Positions 34,746 through 43,018 of a stretch of 64,000 nucleotides of DNA are shown here, piece by piece (positions within the stretch are counted from its first letter, which is position 1; every line of letters starts with the position of its first letter). The translations under genes and the position numbers were made by a program. The notes beneath the pieces were generated by a model. The model made no database searches, was not told the DNA's origin, and saw only the letters and a program-made list of their open reading frames with translations. The DNA is from Pseudomonas sp. F(2018) (GTDB lineage Bacteria; Pseudomonadota; Gammaproteobacteria; Pseudomonadales; Pseudomonadaceae): the NCBI RefSeq assembly GCF_005508865.1, contig NZ_SCOM01000001.1:558001-622000 (forward strand), read 5' to 3'.

Positions 34746-35585
34746 TTACTCTGCTCTCTCCGCCCGCTGCTGACGCAGCCAAGCCTTGGGCGAAATTCCG
34801 CACTGTGATTTGAAGGCGCGCGAAAGGGCGGACTCTCCGCTGTAGCCTGCTTCCTCGGCAATCAGTCGAAGCGGTTGGCCATTCTTCAGCCATTTTTGTA
34901 CGAGCCCGATCCGCCAGCGCTGGAGATAACCGGCGGGTGTCTCACCCAGCGCGTCGCGAAACTGGTTGGCGAACACGCTCCGGGACATCCCCGCTACACC
35001 TGCGAGCGATTCAACCGACCAGTTCTTTTCCGGCGCGTCATGAATGGCGACGATCGCACGCCGCAACTGAACGTGTGCGAGACCGGCGAGCAAGCCGACG
35101 TGGGCGCCGCCGCTTTCCATCAACTGCCTCAGCAGTTGGATCAGCAACACCTCGAACAATCGGTTGAGCATGACCTGACGCCCACAGTTGGCAGCTTCTG
35201 CTTCTGCAAACAGCAGGGTGAGCACCGGCACGCTGTCGGGCATCTGCGCCAAGGGAAGGCCCACGCACGTGGGGAGGGCGTTCGCCAGGGGGTTGGCGGC
35301 GGCGCCTTCGAATTCAATGTGGGCGCAGACAAATTCGGCGCCATGTTCCTGGTCGGTGACAAAACGGTGCGCAATCGGGCGCGGATAAAACAACAGGGTG
35401 GGGCCATCGAGGCAATGAGCCCTGGTGTTGCCGTGCCATACCTCAGCCTTCCCGCTCTTCAGCAAGTGCAATTGCCCATAGGCCAGAGAGCCATCCAGTT
35501 CGTTGATGCCGCATAGAGGGTCCGTTTGAAAAGTGCGGGCACTGACGGAGAAGTGTCCTAGCAGCGCGGCAAGTCGATCGACCAT
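34746..35585 (-). CDS. AraC-family regulator (cupin type)
   Basis: 279 residues: N-terminal cupin sensor (about 1-165; LAALLGHFSVSARTFQTDPLCGINELDGSLAYGQLHLLKSGKAEVWH, HxE-like AHIEFEG) and C-terminal double HTH (about 180-275; WSVESLAGVAGMSRSVFANQFRDALGETPAGYLQRWR; EAGYSGESALSRAFKSQCGISPKAWL). The start at 35585 begins the cupin; the much longer open frame to 36260 runs antisense through the divergent hydrolase gene and is rejected. It is divergent from the secreted hydrolase gene, its likely target. Confidence 0.9.
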   Translation of the reverse strand: MVDRLAALLGHFSVSARTFQTDPLCGINELDGSLAYGQLHLLKSGKAEVWHGNTRAHCLDGPTLLFYPRPIAHRFVTDQEHGAEFVCAHIEFEGAAANPLANALPTCVGLPLAQMPDSVPVLTLLFAEAEAANCGRQVMLNRLFEVLLIQLLRQLMESGGAHVGLLAGLAHVQLRRAIVAIHDAPEKNWSVESLAGVAGMSRSVFANQFRDALGETPAGYLQRWRIGLVQKWLKNGQPLRLIAEEAGYSGESALSRAFKSQCGISPKAWLRQQRAERAE

Positions 35586-35589
35586 AAAA

Positions 35590-35633
35590 ATACGATCCGT
35601 TAAGAAATCAGGACTAACTGTAATAAATCGTAT
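35590..35633. promoter_or_regulatory. Spaced inverted repeat between AraC and hydrolase genes
   Basis: ATACGAT (35590-35596) and ATCGTAT (35627-35633) are perfect 7-bp arms 30 bases apart, directly upstream of the AraC start and about 70 bases before the hydrolase start. Candidate operator; which protein binds it is not shown. Confidence 0.4.
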
Positions 35634-35702
35634 GGTTTCCCGATAGATACTGGCCCCGTCAACGCAACAACACCTCTCACGGATCGACCATAGGAACCGG
35701 CC

Positions 35703-36506
35703 ATGCTTACTCTCAAATCTCTCGTGTCCACCACCCTTGCATCGGCAGTCGCTGTGCTTGCACTCAGTGGAACCGCCACTGCACAACCAGATACCACCAA
35801 ACCCACCGTAGTGCTGGTGCATGGCGCATTTGCCGAGTCTTCGAGCTGGAACGGCGTCGCCGCTCAGCTGCTGAGCCAGGGCTACCCGGTCGTTGCCGCA
35901 GCGAACCCGCTGCGTGGGTTGAAGCAAGACGCGGACTACATCGCTGATATCGTCGAGCAGACTACCGGCCCGGTGATCCTCGTAGGCCACTCCTACGGCG
36001 GGGCAGTGATCACCAACGCGGTACACGAAGATCCCAAGATCAAGGCGCTTGTCTATGTTGCGGCCTTTGCGCCAGACAAGGGAGAAACCGCCATCGAGCT
36101 GTCCGGTCGCTACCCTGGCGGTACTCTTGGCCCGACCTTGGCAGCTCCGGTGCTGCTGGAAGACGGCAACAAAGATCTCTACATCCAGCAGGACAAATTC
36201 GGCCAGCAGTTTGCAGCGGATGTTCCCGCGGCCTCGGCAGCCCTCATGGCCGCGACACAACGTCCGATCAGTGAAGCCGCTTTGACAGAAGCATCTGGTG
36301 AACCAGCGTGGAAAAAGCTGCCGTCCTGGTTCATCTACGGCTCGGCAGACAAGAACATCCCCGAAGCTGCGCTAAAGTTTATGGCCGAGCGTGCTGGCTC
36401 GAAAAAGACGGTCACCGTTCCAGGGGCATCGCACGTAGTGATGACATCCAATCCTGAGAAAGTGGCAGCGCTGATTGTCGAAGCGGCGCAAGCGACCTCG
36501 CACTAA
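35703..36506 (+). CDS. Exported alpha/beta hydrolase
   Basis: 267 residues with a signal peptide (MLTLKSLVSTTLASAVAVLALSGTATAQ, cleavage about residue 27). The nucleophile elbow is GHSYGG (about 98-103), the acid is probably in YGSADKNIP and the histidine in VPGASHVVM. Resembles the salicylate-esterase/hydroxynitrile-lyase-like hydrolases frequently regulated by neighbouring AraC or TetR genes; probably periplasmic. Substrate unknown. Codon use less GC-rich than the outer genes. Confidence 0.88.
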   Translation: MLTLKSLVSTTLASAVAVLALSGTATAQPDTTKPTVVLVHGAFAESSSWNGVAAQLLSQGYPVVAAANPLRGLKQDADYIADIVEQTTGPVILVGHSYGGAVITNAVHEDPKIKALVYVAAFAPDKGETAIELSGRYPGGTLGPTLAAPVLLEDGNKDLYIQQDKFGQQFAADVPAASAALMAATQRPISEAALTEASGEPAWKKLPSWFIYGSADKNIPEAALKFMAERAGSKKTVTVPGASHVVMTSNPEKVAALIVEAAQATSH

Positions 36507-36525
36507 ACAGAACAGCAATGACAGA

Positions 36526-36564
36526 TCAGTCGTCACCTACGCCTGGCTCGGCGGTGACGACTGA
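36526..36564 (+). terminator. Perfect 12-bp stem-loop after the exported hydrolase gene
   Basis: TCAGTCGTCACC (36526-36537), 15-base loop, GGTGACGACTGA (36553-36564). It lies 20 bases after the stop codon and before the Ohr-family gene. There is no strong T-run, so termination may be partial. Confidence 0.6.
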
Positions 36565-36625
36565 CCATTCAGTATCAACAAGGCCGCTGAGCGATGCGGC
36601 CATGAAATTCTAGAGGGCTCCCACC

Positions 36626-37054
36626 ATGTCGATTCAAACCATTGCTTACCGTGCTTACGCAGAAGCCACCGGCGGCCGTGACGGTCGTGCCATCTCCTCC
36701 GACGGTGTGCTGGACGTCGCTCTGACTACACCGAAAGAGCTTGGCGGAGCTGGTGGCGAGGGCACCAACCCTGAGCAGCTATTCGCCGCGGGTTACTCGG
36801 CCTGCTTCCTGGGCGCGATGAAATTCGTCGCGGGCCGCGACAAGCTGGCCATGCCAAAAGACGCATCGATTGAGGGTGTAGTCGGTATTGGCGCGATCCC
36901 CGACGGTTTCGGCATAGAAGTCGAACTGCGCATCAGCCTGCCAGGCATGGACCAAGAACAGGCCCAGACGCTGATTGAGCGCGCGCACATCGTCTGCCCC
37001 TACTCCAACGCCACCCGCGGCAATATCGACGTCACGCTGACACGGGTCGACTGA
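36626..37054 (+). CDS. Ohr-family organic hydroperoxide reductase
   Basis: 142 residues of the OsmC/Ohr fold. Peroxidatic C60 ([12 protein letters not shown]) and resolving C124 ([15 protein letters not shown]) are both present, with R18 or R21 near the N terminus (GGRDGRA) as the catalytic arginine candidate. These match Ohr more than OsmC. It reduces organic hydroperoxides with lipoyl thiols as donor. No OhrR (MarR) gene is adjacent, unusual for ohr. Length is normal. Confidence 0.9.
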   Translation: MSIQTIAYRAYAEATGGRDGRAISSDGVLDVALTTPKELGGAGGEGTNPEQLFAAGYSACFLGAMKFVAGRDKLAMPKDASIEGVVGIGAIPDGFGIEVELRISLPGMDQEQAQTLIERAHIVCPYSNATRGNIDVTLTRVD

Positions 37055-37329
37055 CTCTTCACGTCGCCATAGCAGATGGACCGGAATGCCAAGCTTCTCG
37101 TAAACACCGAGACAGTTTGGCTGACCGCTTTTGGCCGTTAGCAGCACCTTGGCCAGAGGCGAGAGCTTATTTTCTTGGCCAGATGAGATGAGCGCTGCCA
37201 CGGGACCAGCACTAATGTGGCAATCCAAGCGCCATGGCTAGATTACCCGTCATGTGAAACCTGCATACTGGTCGCGCTGTCTGCACAGAGTCCGCATGGG
37301 ACGCCTGAATAGCCATTGGGAGCGAGCCA
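37055..37329. other. Intergenic region, end of the lower-GC stretch
   Basis: 275 bases between the Ohr-family gene and the alginate lyase. A minus-strand frame (to an ATG at 37228) reads MDCHISAGPVAALISSG... GQPNCLGVYEKLGIPVHLLW over about 60 codons and then runs antisense through the Ohr gene. It may be a gene remnant but I cannot name it. Composition changes towards the GC-rich style near 37320. Confidence 0.4.
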
Positions 37330-38073
37330 ATGCAACGATCACTACTCTGCCTGGCCGGCCTGCTGCTGGTGGCCGGCTGCAGCCACGACGAGCCGGGTGA
37401 CTACCAGTCGCCGGCCGACAACTACGACCTGACCCACTGGAAACTGACCCTGCCCGACGACGAGGCCAGCGAAGTGCGCAGCGACGAGTTGAAGGGCGGC
37501 TACGCCTCGCGCTACTTCCACTTGGCCGACAACGGCGCCATGGTCTTCATGGCCCCGGCCGGTGCGGGCACCACCAAGAACTCCGACTACCCGCGCGCCG
37601 AGCTGCGCGAGTTGCTCGATCCGGCCGACGACAATCGCAACTGGACCGGTGCCGGTTTCCACCAGCTCAAGGCCAGCGCCCGGGTGCTGCGCGCGCCGAG
37701 CACGCAGAAGATCGTCGTCGGGCAGATCCATGGCTACGACGCCCGCCCGCTGATCAAGCTGCAGTGGGAGAAGGGCAAGCTCAAGTCGCTGATCAAGCGC
37801 CATCCCAAGGGCAGCAACAAGGACATCAGCCATGTCTTCGCCACGCCGGTGGGCAACGATCTGTTCTCCTACATCATCGAGGTGCAGGACGGCGTGCTGA
37901 CGGTGGAGGTCAACGGCGAGCGCATCCAGCATGACTTCTACAAGGAGGACGCGGCCTGGCGCGAGGTGCCGTTCTACTTCAAGGCCGGCGCCTACGTGCA
38001 GGACGACGATGAGGACGGCGACGACGATGTGGGCGAGGTGCAGTTCACGCAGCTGAGCGTGCACCACGACTGA
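37330..38073 (+). CDS. Polysaccharide lyase family 7 alginate lyase (lipoprotein)
   Basis: 247 residues. Lipobox LLVAGC (lipidated C17). The three PL7 signatures are intact: R89-A-E-L-R93, Q132-I-H134, and Y216-x-K-x-G-x-Y222-x-Q224; H134 and Y222 are the expected catalytic pair. The QIH form is usually linked to polyguluronate or mixed MG substrate. An acidic run DDDEDGDDD (225-233) directly after the last motif is not a standard PL7 element. The enzyme is probably anchored to the outer membrane. It is not in an alginate biosynthesis cluster, so it may serve scavenging or biofilm release. Confidence 0.92.
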   Translation: MQRSLLCLAGLLLVAGCSHDEPGDYQSPADNYDLTHWKLTLPDDEASEVRSDELKGGYASRYFHLADNGAMVFMAPAGAGTTKNSDYPRAELRELLDPADDNRNWTGAGFHQLKASARVLRAPSTQKIVVGQIHGYDARPLIKLQWEKGKLKSLIKRHPKGSNKDISHVFATPVGNDLFSYIIEVQDGVLTVEVNGERIQHDFYKEDAAWREVPFYFKAGAYVQDDDEDGDDDVGEVQFTQLSVHHD

Positions 38074-38163
38074 AAGGCGAAGTGCAGTTCACCCGGTTGG
38101 CGGTGAAGCACGCGCCGTGACGCGCTATCCTGTGCGCCCCCGAACCGTCTGCAGGACCGCCCG

Positions 38164-38694
38164 ATGCAAGCCCAGCTCCTCGAACTCATCACCCTGATCA
38201 GCTCCGGCTGCATGACCGACGAGGAGATCGCCCGCATCGCCGATGAGGCCGCCCAGGCCTACGCCGACCCGCAGGCTTTCCTCGCCGCCAATCCGGACAT
38301 CAACTACGACGACGATTTCCCCATTCCGCTGGGCGAGTGGGTGGTGATCGGCAGCCTGCCGGAGACCGTGCTGTTCCAGGCCGACAGCTACGAGGAGCTG
38401 CTGCAGCAGATCATCGATTCCTTCGGTCCGCAGGTGAGCTTCAACATCAAGCCCAAGCAGCTGCAGAAGGTCGAGCCGCTCAAGGCGCTCAACCGCATCC
38501 AGGTGCAGCTCTCGGCGCTGTACAAGGAGAAGGGCGGCTACGTGCTGGTGGACCTCAGCGAGCCGCTGGATGACGAGCTGCAATGCGTGCTCGTCTACAC
38601 CAGCGACCTGCCAAGGGTGCTGGAGCTGGCCGTCGAGGTCGGCATCTACGCCGCCCCGGCCTACGAGGCGCTGAAGGCTGCCCAGGAAGAGTGA
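38164..38694 (+). CDS. Hypothetical cytoplasmic protein (176 aa), perhaps DUF6630-like
   Basis: No signal peptide or membrane segment. Acidic protein with motifs NPDINYDDDFPIPLGEWVVIGSLPETVLFQADSYEELLQQII and LVDLSEPLDDELQCVLVYTSDLPRVLELA. I think it may belong to the DUF6630 group but cannot verify. It is 90 bases after the alginate lyase and is followed by a strong terminator, so it may be the last gene of that transcript or monocistronic. Confidence 0.75.
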   Translation: MQAQLLELITLISSGCMTDEEIARIADEAAQAYADPQAFLAANPDINYDDDFPIPLGEWVVIGSLPETVLFQADSYEELLQQIIDSFGPQVSFNIKPKQLQKVEPLKALNRIQVQLSALYKEKGGYVLVDLSEPLDDELQCVLVYTSDLPRVLELAVEVGIYAAPAYEALKAAQEE

Positions 38695-38727
38695 GCGGCG
38701 GCGCCGCAGCGTGCGGCGCTACCCATG

Positions 38728-38767
38728 AAAAAGGCCGCTTCCCGATTGGAGGGGAGCGGCCTTTTTT
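38728..38767 (+). terminator. Rho-independent terminator
   Basis: AAAAAGGCCGCT (38728-38739) pairs with AGCGGCCTTTTT (38755-38766), with further pairing inside (CCC/GGG), then TCTGG. The T-run and A-run make it work on both strands, between the plus-strand 176-aa gene and the converging small peptide gene. Confidence 0.92.
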
Positions 38768-38778
38768 CTGGCTGACGA

Positions 38779-38850
38779 TCAGGTAATCAGGGCGATCAGG
38801 ATGATCAGCGGGATGGGTACACCGAGGAACCACAGCAGAAGTGAGCGCAT
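38779..38850 (-). CDS. 23-residue membrane peptide
   Basis: A very short gene: MRSLLLWFLGVPIPLIILIA followed by LIT, one hydrophobic helix with an N-terminal Arg and a Gly-Val-Pro-x-Pro kink. An ideal AAGGAGA ribosome-binding sequence lies 7 bases upstream. It starts 15 bases after the stop of the membrane-protein gene on the same strand and is closed by a terminator, so the reading frame is almost certainly expressed. I recall similar LLLWxxGVPIPxIIL peptides beside stress-type membrane genes in other proteobacteria. Function unknown. Confidence 0.75.
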   Translation of the reverse strand: MRSLLLWFLGVPIPLIILIALIT

Positions 38851-38865
38851 GTCCGTTCTCCTTTA

Positions 38866-39774
38866 TCAGCTAAGCGGGGCGGTGGTGCTGTTGGGCGTGG
38901 TGCGGTAGTCGCGGACCAGCAGCACCACGGCGTCACGGCCGCGGCCACCGAGGGTGGCGGCGAAGCTGCCGACGAAGGCGCCGATCAGTAGCGCGACGAA
39001 CATCCACAAGGTGGCGTGCGCGGCCGCCTTGCGGGCTTCATCGGCGGCCTGTTTGGCCTGCACCACGCTCTGGCGGGCCTGGGCATAGATCTCGTCGACA
39101 CGGGCCTGGGCCTCGGTGGGCGAGAGGTTGGTGCGTTGCGACACCAGCTGGACGAGGTAGGCGCGGTCGGCTGGGGCGAGCTCGCCGTCGTTGTCCAGGT
39201 TGCGCGCCAGGATGCGTGCGACCACGCCATGGGCGGCATCGTCCGCGCTAGGCGCCGGGCGATTGTCACGGAACAGGCCGTCGATGTAGTAGCCGTACTC
39301 CTCCTCGGCTCCCGCCAGCGCCGTTGGCGCCGCGCCGGAGGCGACCTGGGCGCTGGCCTGCACGCCGGCACCGACGATGCCGCTCACCGAGCCAACCAGC
39401 ACGGTGGCAGTCAGCAGGGTCGCCACGGCCCAGGCCAGGAAGCCGTGGGCGGTGTCGCGGAAGAACACCTCGTCACCGTGCAGGGTCGTCCACTTCACGC
39501 GCAGACGGCCGGCGAGGTAGCCGCCCATGCCTGCCGCGATGATCTGGGTGAGGGCCAGCCAGATGATCGTGGAGATGCCCAGCCCCTCGGCGCTGATGCC
39601 TTCGTTGCTCCAGGGCGAAACCGCGCTGAAGCCGAGGCCGAAGCCGAGCAGGATCAGAATGAGCGACAACGCCGCCGCGGCGATGGCGCCGGCGAAGATC
39701 GCGGCCCAGGAAACACCAGAGGTGTTGGCGGATTCATCCAGGGCAGTTGCAGCAAGATCGGGTGTGGTGATCAT
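38866..39774 (-). CDS. Integral membrane protein with periplasmic/soluble loop (302 aa)
   Basis: Four or five hydrophobic helices: TM1 SWAAIFAGAIAAAALSLILI (about 19-40), TM2 IIWLALTQIIAAGMGGYLAG (about 63-84), TM3 FLAWAVATLLTATVLVGSVS (about 105-125), then a ~110-residue soluble segment with helical Ala/Gln-rich repeats (EAQARVDEIYAQARQSVVQAKQAADEARKAA), and a last TM (about 255-280). It resembles the YrzE/'PhnA-like' membrane family seen with stress genes; function unknown. The start at 39774 is the natural N terminus; upstream codons are compositionally random. Co-transcribed with the 23-residue peptide. Confidence 0.8.
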   Translation of the reverse strand: MITTPDLAATALDESANTSGVSWAAIFAGAIAAAALSLILILLGFGLGFSAVSPWSNEGISAEGLGISTIIWLALTQIIAAGMGGYLAGRLRVKWTTLHGDEVFFRDTAHGFLAWAVATLLTATVLVGSVSGIVGAGVQASAQVASGAAPTALAGAEEEYGYYIDGLFRDNRPAPSADDAAHGVVARILARNLDNDGELAPADRAYLVQLVSQRTNLSPTEAQARVDEIYAQARQSVVQAKQAADEARKAAAHATLWMFVALLIGAFVGSFAATLGGRGRDAVVLLVRDYRTTPNSTTAPLS

Positions 39775-40012
39775 GTTTTTATCCTTACTTGGACGGAAAA
39801 CCCACTGCACAGAGGCGGCAGATCGCCGGCTCTTATGCGTTAGTGAGAGCGTCCGCCGGTAAGGTTCATGGTTATTGCCTTGGGGCTGGGTGGCGGGGGC
39901 GTCGGCCCGCCTTGCCGAGGCGCGCGTGCGTGCTCGCCGCTGCAGGCGCTGACCGCGTCGGCGAGGCGGGGCAGCCGATGGCGGCCGCCCCGGCCTGCGC
40001 GGCGCTGCAGGT

Positions 40013-40843
40013 CTAGCTGGAAGGCAGGTTCGCCGCGGCGTGCAAGCGCTCGCGCATGGCCTGGAAGTGCAGGGCGGAACCCTGGAAGAAGGCGCCCGGC
40101 AGGATGCCATAGCGTTTCAGCGCGGCCTCCACCTGCGGCAGCCCGGCCTGCTCGGCCAGCTCATAGGCGCGCAGGCCCTTCTCGATGCGCTCGGCCGTGC
40201 TGGCGAAGTCGGTGAAGCCCATGTCGCGGCTGCTGGCGAAATAGGCGAAGCGGATGCGCGGACGCAGTGCCACGTGGCGGATCAGCGGCCAGTCCAGCGC
40301 CGCCAGCGCCCGTTCCACGGCCGGGCCGACTATGACCTCCTGCTCCCATAGGAAGAACGCCTCGAACAGCTCGCGGCGCGCCGGTTGCGGCAGCGGCTCG
40401 TGCAGCGCCTGAGCCCGGTGGCAGCGGTTCAGCGCGGCCAGCAGGCGCGGCTGCAGGTAGCGCTCGGCGCCGGGTGTGCGGCCATGCAGCTTGCTGAAGT
40501 GATAGGCGGTGTAGGCCTCGACGCAGACCTGCCGGTTGATCTCGCGGAAGGCATCGGCGAAGGCGTGCAGCTGGCGCAGCTTGTCGCGGCGCACGGCCGG
40601 GGTGAAGAGGAACTGGGCGGAGAGCAGGGCGCCCACCTTCAGGCCCAGGGCGAAGTAGCCGGCGCCCCACAATGCGCCGTGGGCGGCGATCAGCGGGAAC
40701 ACGCTACGCCCGCCGGAATCCTCGTAAAGATGGTGGTAGACCGAGGCGCGCTGGCCCAGATCGGTGAGTGCGCCGGCCAGTACCGTCGCTTCCTGGTGGA
40801 TCCGCCGGTAATCCCGGGACAGAACACAGCCTTCGCTATCCAT
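40013..40843 (-). CDS. Hypothetical cytoplasmic protein (276 aa)
   Basis: Family not recognised. Long helical protein (MDSEGCVLSRDYRRIHQEATVLAGALTDLG...; FAYFASSRDMGFTDFASTAERIEKGLRAYELAEQAGLPQVEAALKRYG). There is no signal peptide; one hydrophobic stretch (GALWGAGYFALGLKVGALLSAQFLF, about 58-82) might be a buried or membrane helix. The ATG at 40843 is preceded by GGAG at 8 bases; a GTG six bases upstream is too close to it. It lies 75 bases after the histidine kinase stop on the same strand and may belong to that transcript. Confidence 0.75.
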   Translation of the reverse strand: MDSEGCVLSRDYRRIHQEATVLAGALTDLGQRASVYHHLYEDSGGRSVFPLIAAHGALWGAGYFALGLKVGALLSAQFLFTPAVRRDKLRQLHAFADAFREINRQVCVEAYTAYHFSKLHGRTPGAERYLQPRLLAALNRCHRAQALHEPLPQPARRELFEAFFLWEQEVIVGPAVERALAALDWPLIRHVALRPRIRFAYFASSRDMGFTDFASTAERIEKGLRAYELAEQAGLPQVEAALKRYGILPGAFFQGSALHFQAMRERLHAAANLPSS

Positions 40844-40918
40844 ATGCACGGCTCCAAGATCAATCTTCTGTGTTCACTCTAAGAAGATTCGGCCTCGGCA
40901 GCCTCGTGGCAAATTGCC

Positions 40919-43018
40919 TCAGGGGGCGGGTAGCGGCAGGCGGATGACGAAGCAGGCGCCCTGGCCGGCGGGGCGCGGTTCGGCCTCGATGCTGCCGCCG
41001 CAGTTCTCGACGATGCTGCGGCAGATCGGCAGGCCCATGCCCATGCCGTTGCGTTTGGTGGTGAAGAAGCTGTCGAACAGGCGCTCGACATGCTCGGCGG
41101 CGATACCCGGCCCGCTGTCTTCCACCCGCAGTAGCAGCTGCTCGTCCAGGCGCCGGGTCGACAGGACGATGCTGCGCGTGGCGCACTCGGCCTGGGCCAT
41201 GGCCTGCAGGGCGTTGACCAGCAGGTTGACCAGCACCTGCTGCAGCAGGGTGCGGTCGCCACGCAGGCGCGGCAGGCCGGTTTCCAGGTCCAGGCGTAGG
41301 GTCGCGCCCTGGCTCTGCAGTTCGTGACGCAGGAAGGCGGCCGCCTCCTTGACCAGCGCATTGAGCGACAGGGGCTGCGGCTCCGGGCTCTGCTGGCGGG
41401 CCATGCCGCGGATGCGCGCGATGATCTCGGCGGCGCGGCGGGCGTCGCCGACCATGCGCTGGGTCAGGTCGCGCACTTCGTCGAGGTCCGGTTGCGGACG
41501 GCCGAGCCAGCGCAGGCCGGCCTCGCCGTAGGTGGCGATGGCCGCCAGCGGCTGGTTCACCTCGTGGGCGATGGAGGCGGTCAGTTCGCCGAGCATGGAG
41601 ATGCGCGCGGCGTGGGCCAGGTCGGACTGCATGCGCTGCAGGGCGTTGCGCGAGGCCACCAGTTCGCTGATGTCGATGTTGCCCACCAGCACCATGCCGC
41701 GCTCGCGCATCTCCGGCGGCGCGGTGACGAAGAACAGCACGTCCAGCTCGCGGCCATCCAGGGTGCGCGTCTTGGTTTCCGCCAGGTAGCCGGGCTCGCG
41801 GCGCCAGGCGGCCTCCAGGCTGTGGCGGAAGGCCTCGTCGTGCCCCGGTATCCAGAAGCGGCTGACCGAGCCGAGCATCTCGCCGCGCTCGCGGGCGCCG
41901 TACAGCTCCAGGGTGCGCTGGTTGACGTCGATGGCCAGGGTCGCGTCCATGGCTCGACGGACGAACTCGGGATGCTGGTCGATGTAGGCGGGCAGATCGC
42001 TCACGCCCTGCTCGCGCAGCTCGGCGAACAGGCGGTTGGTGCCGTTGGAGTCGAGCTGCCAGAACGACACCGCCATCACCTCGAACAGATTGCGATAGCG
42101 GGACTCGCTCTGCTCCAGGGCGGCGTAGGCCTGGTTGCGCGCGGAGAGGTCGATGACGCCGACCATGAGGATGCCCTTCTGCATGTTCTCCGGCGGGAAG
42201 GAGGCGGTGAACAGCACATCGAATTCCTTGCCGTCGATGGTGCGCAGGCGGGTTTCCTTGACGTAGCTGGGCGCCTTGGTCACGGCGGCGATGATGCTTT
42301 CGGCGAATACCGTGGAGCTGGCATCCGGCCAGAACGGCTCCACCGTGGTCAGCAGCTCGGCCTTGGTGCCGCGGCCGAACAGGTGCACGGTCTGTTCGTT
42401 GACGTCGATTACGCGGGTGGCCAGCATCATCTCGCGCACCAGCTCGGGATGCTGGCGGAAGTGCGCGCGCAGGTCGCTGACGCCGCTCTTGTACAGGCTG
42501 CGCACCATGGCGCCGACCGCGGTGAAGTCGAGCTCCCAGAACGACGCGGCCATGGCCTGGAACAGGTTGCGGTAGCGGTATTCGCTCTCCGCCAGGACCA
42601 GGTCGGTGGCCTTGCGCGCGGTGATGTCGCGGCCGCTCTCGACGATCGCCTGTGGCGCGCCGCCGGCATCGCGGCGCAGGGACCAGCGGGTCTCGATCAG
42701 CAGTTCGCGGCCATCGGCGCTGCGCCGGCTCAGCTCGCCGCTCCAGCGGCCGTCGTCGAGCACCTTCTGGTTCAGGTCGGTGAGCGCTTCGGCGTGCTGG
42801 CAGCGCAGCAGGTCGTGGGCCGGCTGGTCGAGCGCCTCGGCGCTGCTCCAGCCGTAGAGTTCCTCGGAGGCCTTGTTCCAGTAGCGGATGCGACCGCTCA
42901 GGTCGCGCAGGAAGATGCTTTCGTCGACCAGTTCCAGCAGGTCCACGCCGAGCATGGCATCCGCCGTCGCGCGGGCCTCGTCGAGCTCGGCCGAGGCGCC
43001 TTGGTCGTGCCCTTGCAT
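40919..43018 (-). CDS. Multi-PAS sensor histidine kinase (FixL-like)
   Basis: 699 residues, no transmembrane segment, so cytoplasmic sensing. PAS1 at about 28-140 (VDESIFLRDLSGRIRYWNKASEELYGW) is followed by two tandem, clearly homologous ~158-residue PAS units (145-303 and 304-461; both begin YRNLFxxMAxSFWxLD). Then come HisKA with H485 in AHEVNQPLAAI and an HATPase domain (N box about 585, DSGPGIA, GMGLPI). This HisKA/HATPase type usually pairs with FixJ-type regulators; one is encoded 3.4 kb away beyond the catalase operon. The start at 43018 has GGAGGAG upstream. Confidence 0.92.
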   Translation of the reverse strand: MQGHDQGASAELDEARATADAMLGVDLLELVDESIFLRDLSGRIRYWNKASEELYGWSSAEALDQPAHDLLRCQHAEALTDLNQKVLDDGRWSGELSRRSADGRELLIETRWSLRRDAGGAPQAIVESGRDITARKATDLVLAESEYRYRNLFQAMAASFWELDFTAVGAMVRSLYKSGVSDLRAHFRQHPELVREMMLATRVIDVNEQTVHLFGRGTKAELLTTVEPFWPDASSTVFAESIIAAVTKAPSYVKETRLRTIDGKEFDVLFTASFPPENMQKGILMVGVIDLSARNQAYAALEQSESRYRNLFEVMAVSFWQLDSNGTNRLFAELREQGVSDLPAYIDQHPEFVRRAMDATLAIDVNQRTLELYGARERGEMLGSVSRFWIPGHDEAFRHSLEAAWRREPGYLAETKTRTLDGRELDVLFFVTAPPEMRERGMVLVGNIDISELVASRNALQRMQSDLAHAARISMLGELTASIAHEVNQPLAAIATYGEAGLRWLGRPQPDLDEVRDLTQRMVGDARRAAEIIARIRGMARQQSPEPQPLSLNALVKEAAAFLRHELQSQGATLRLDLETGLPRLRGDRTLLQQVLVNLLVNALQAMAQAECATRSIVLSTRRLDEQLLLRVEDSGPGIAAEHVERLFDSFFTTKRNGMGMGLPICRSIVENCGGSIEAEPRPAGQGACFVIRLPLPAP

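Noticed and set aside
35586..36260. Extension of the AraC gene to a 504-codon frame
   Set aside because: The extra part is antisense to the exported hydrolase; the cupin domain begins exactly at the ATG at 35585.
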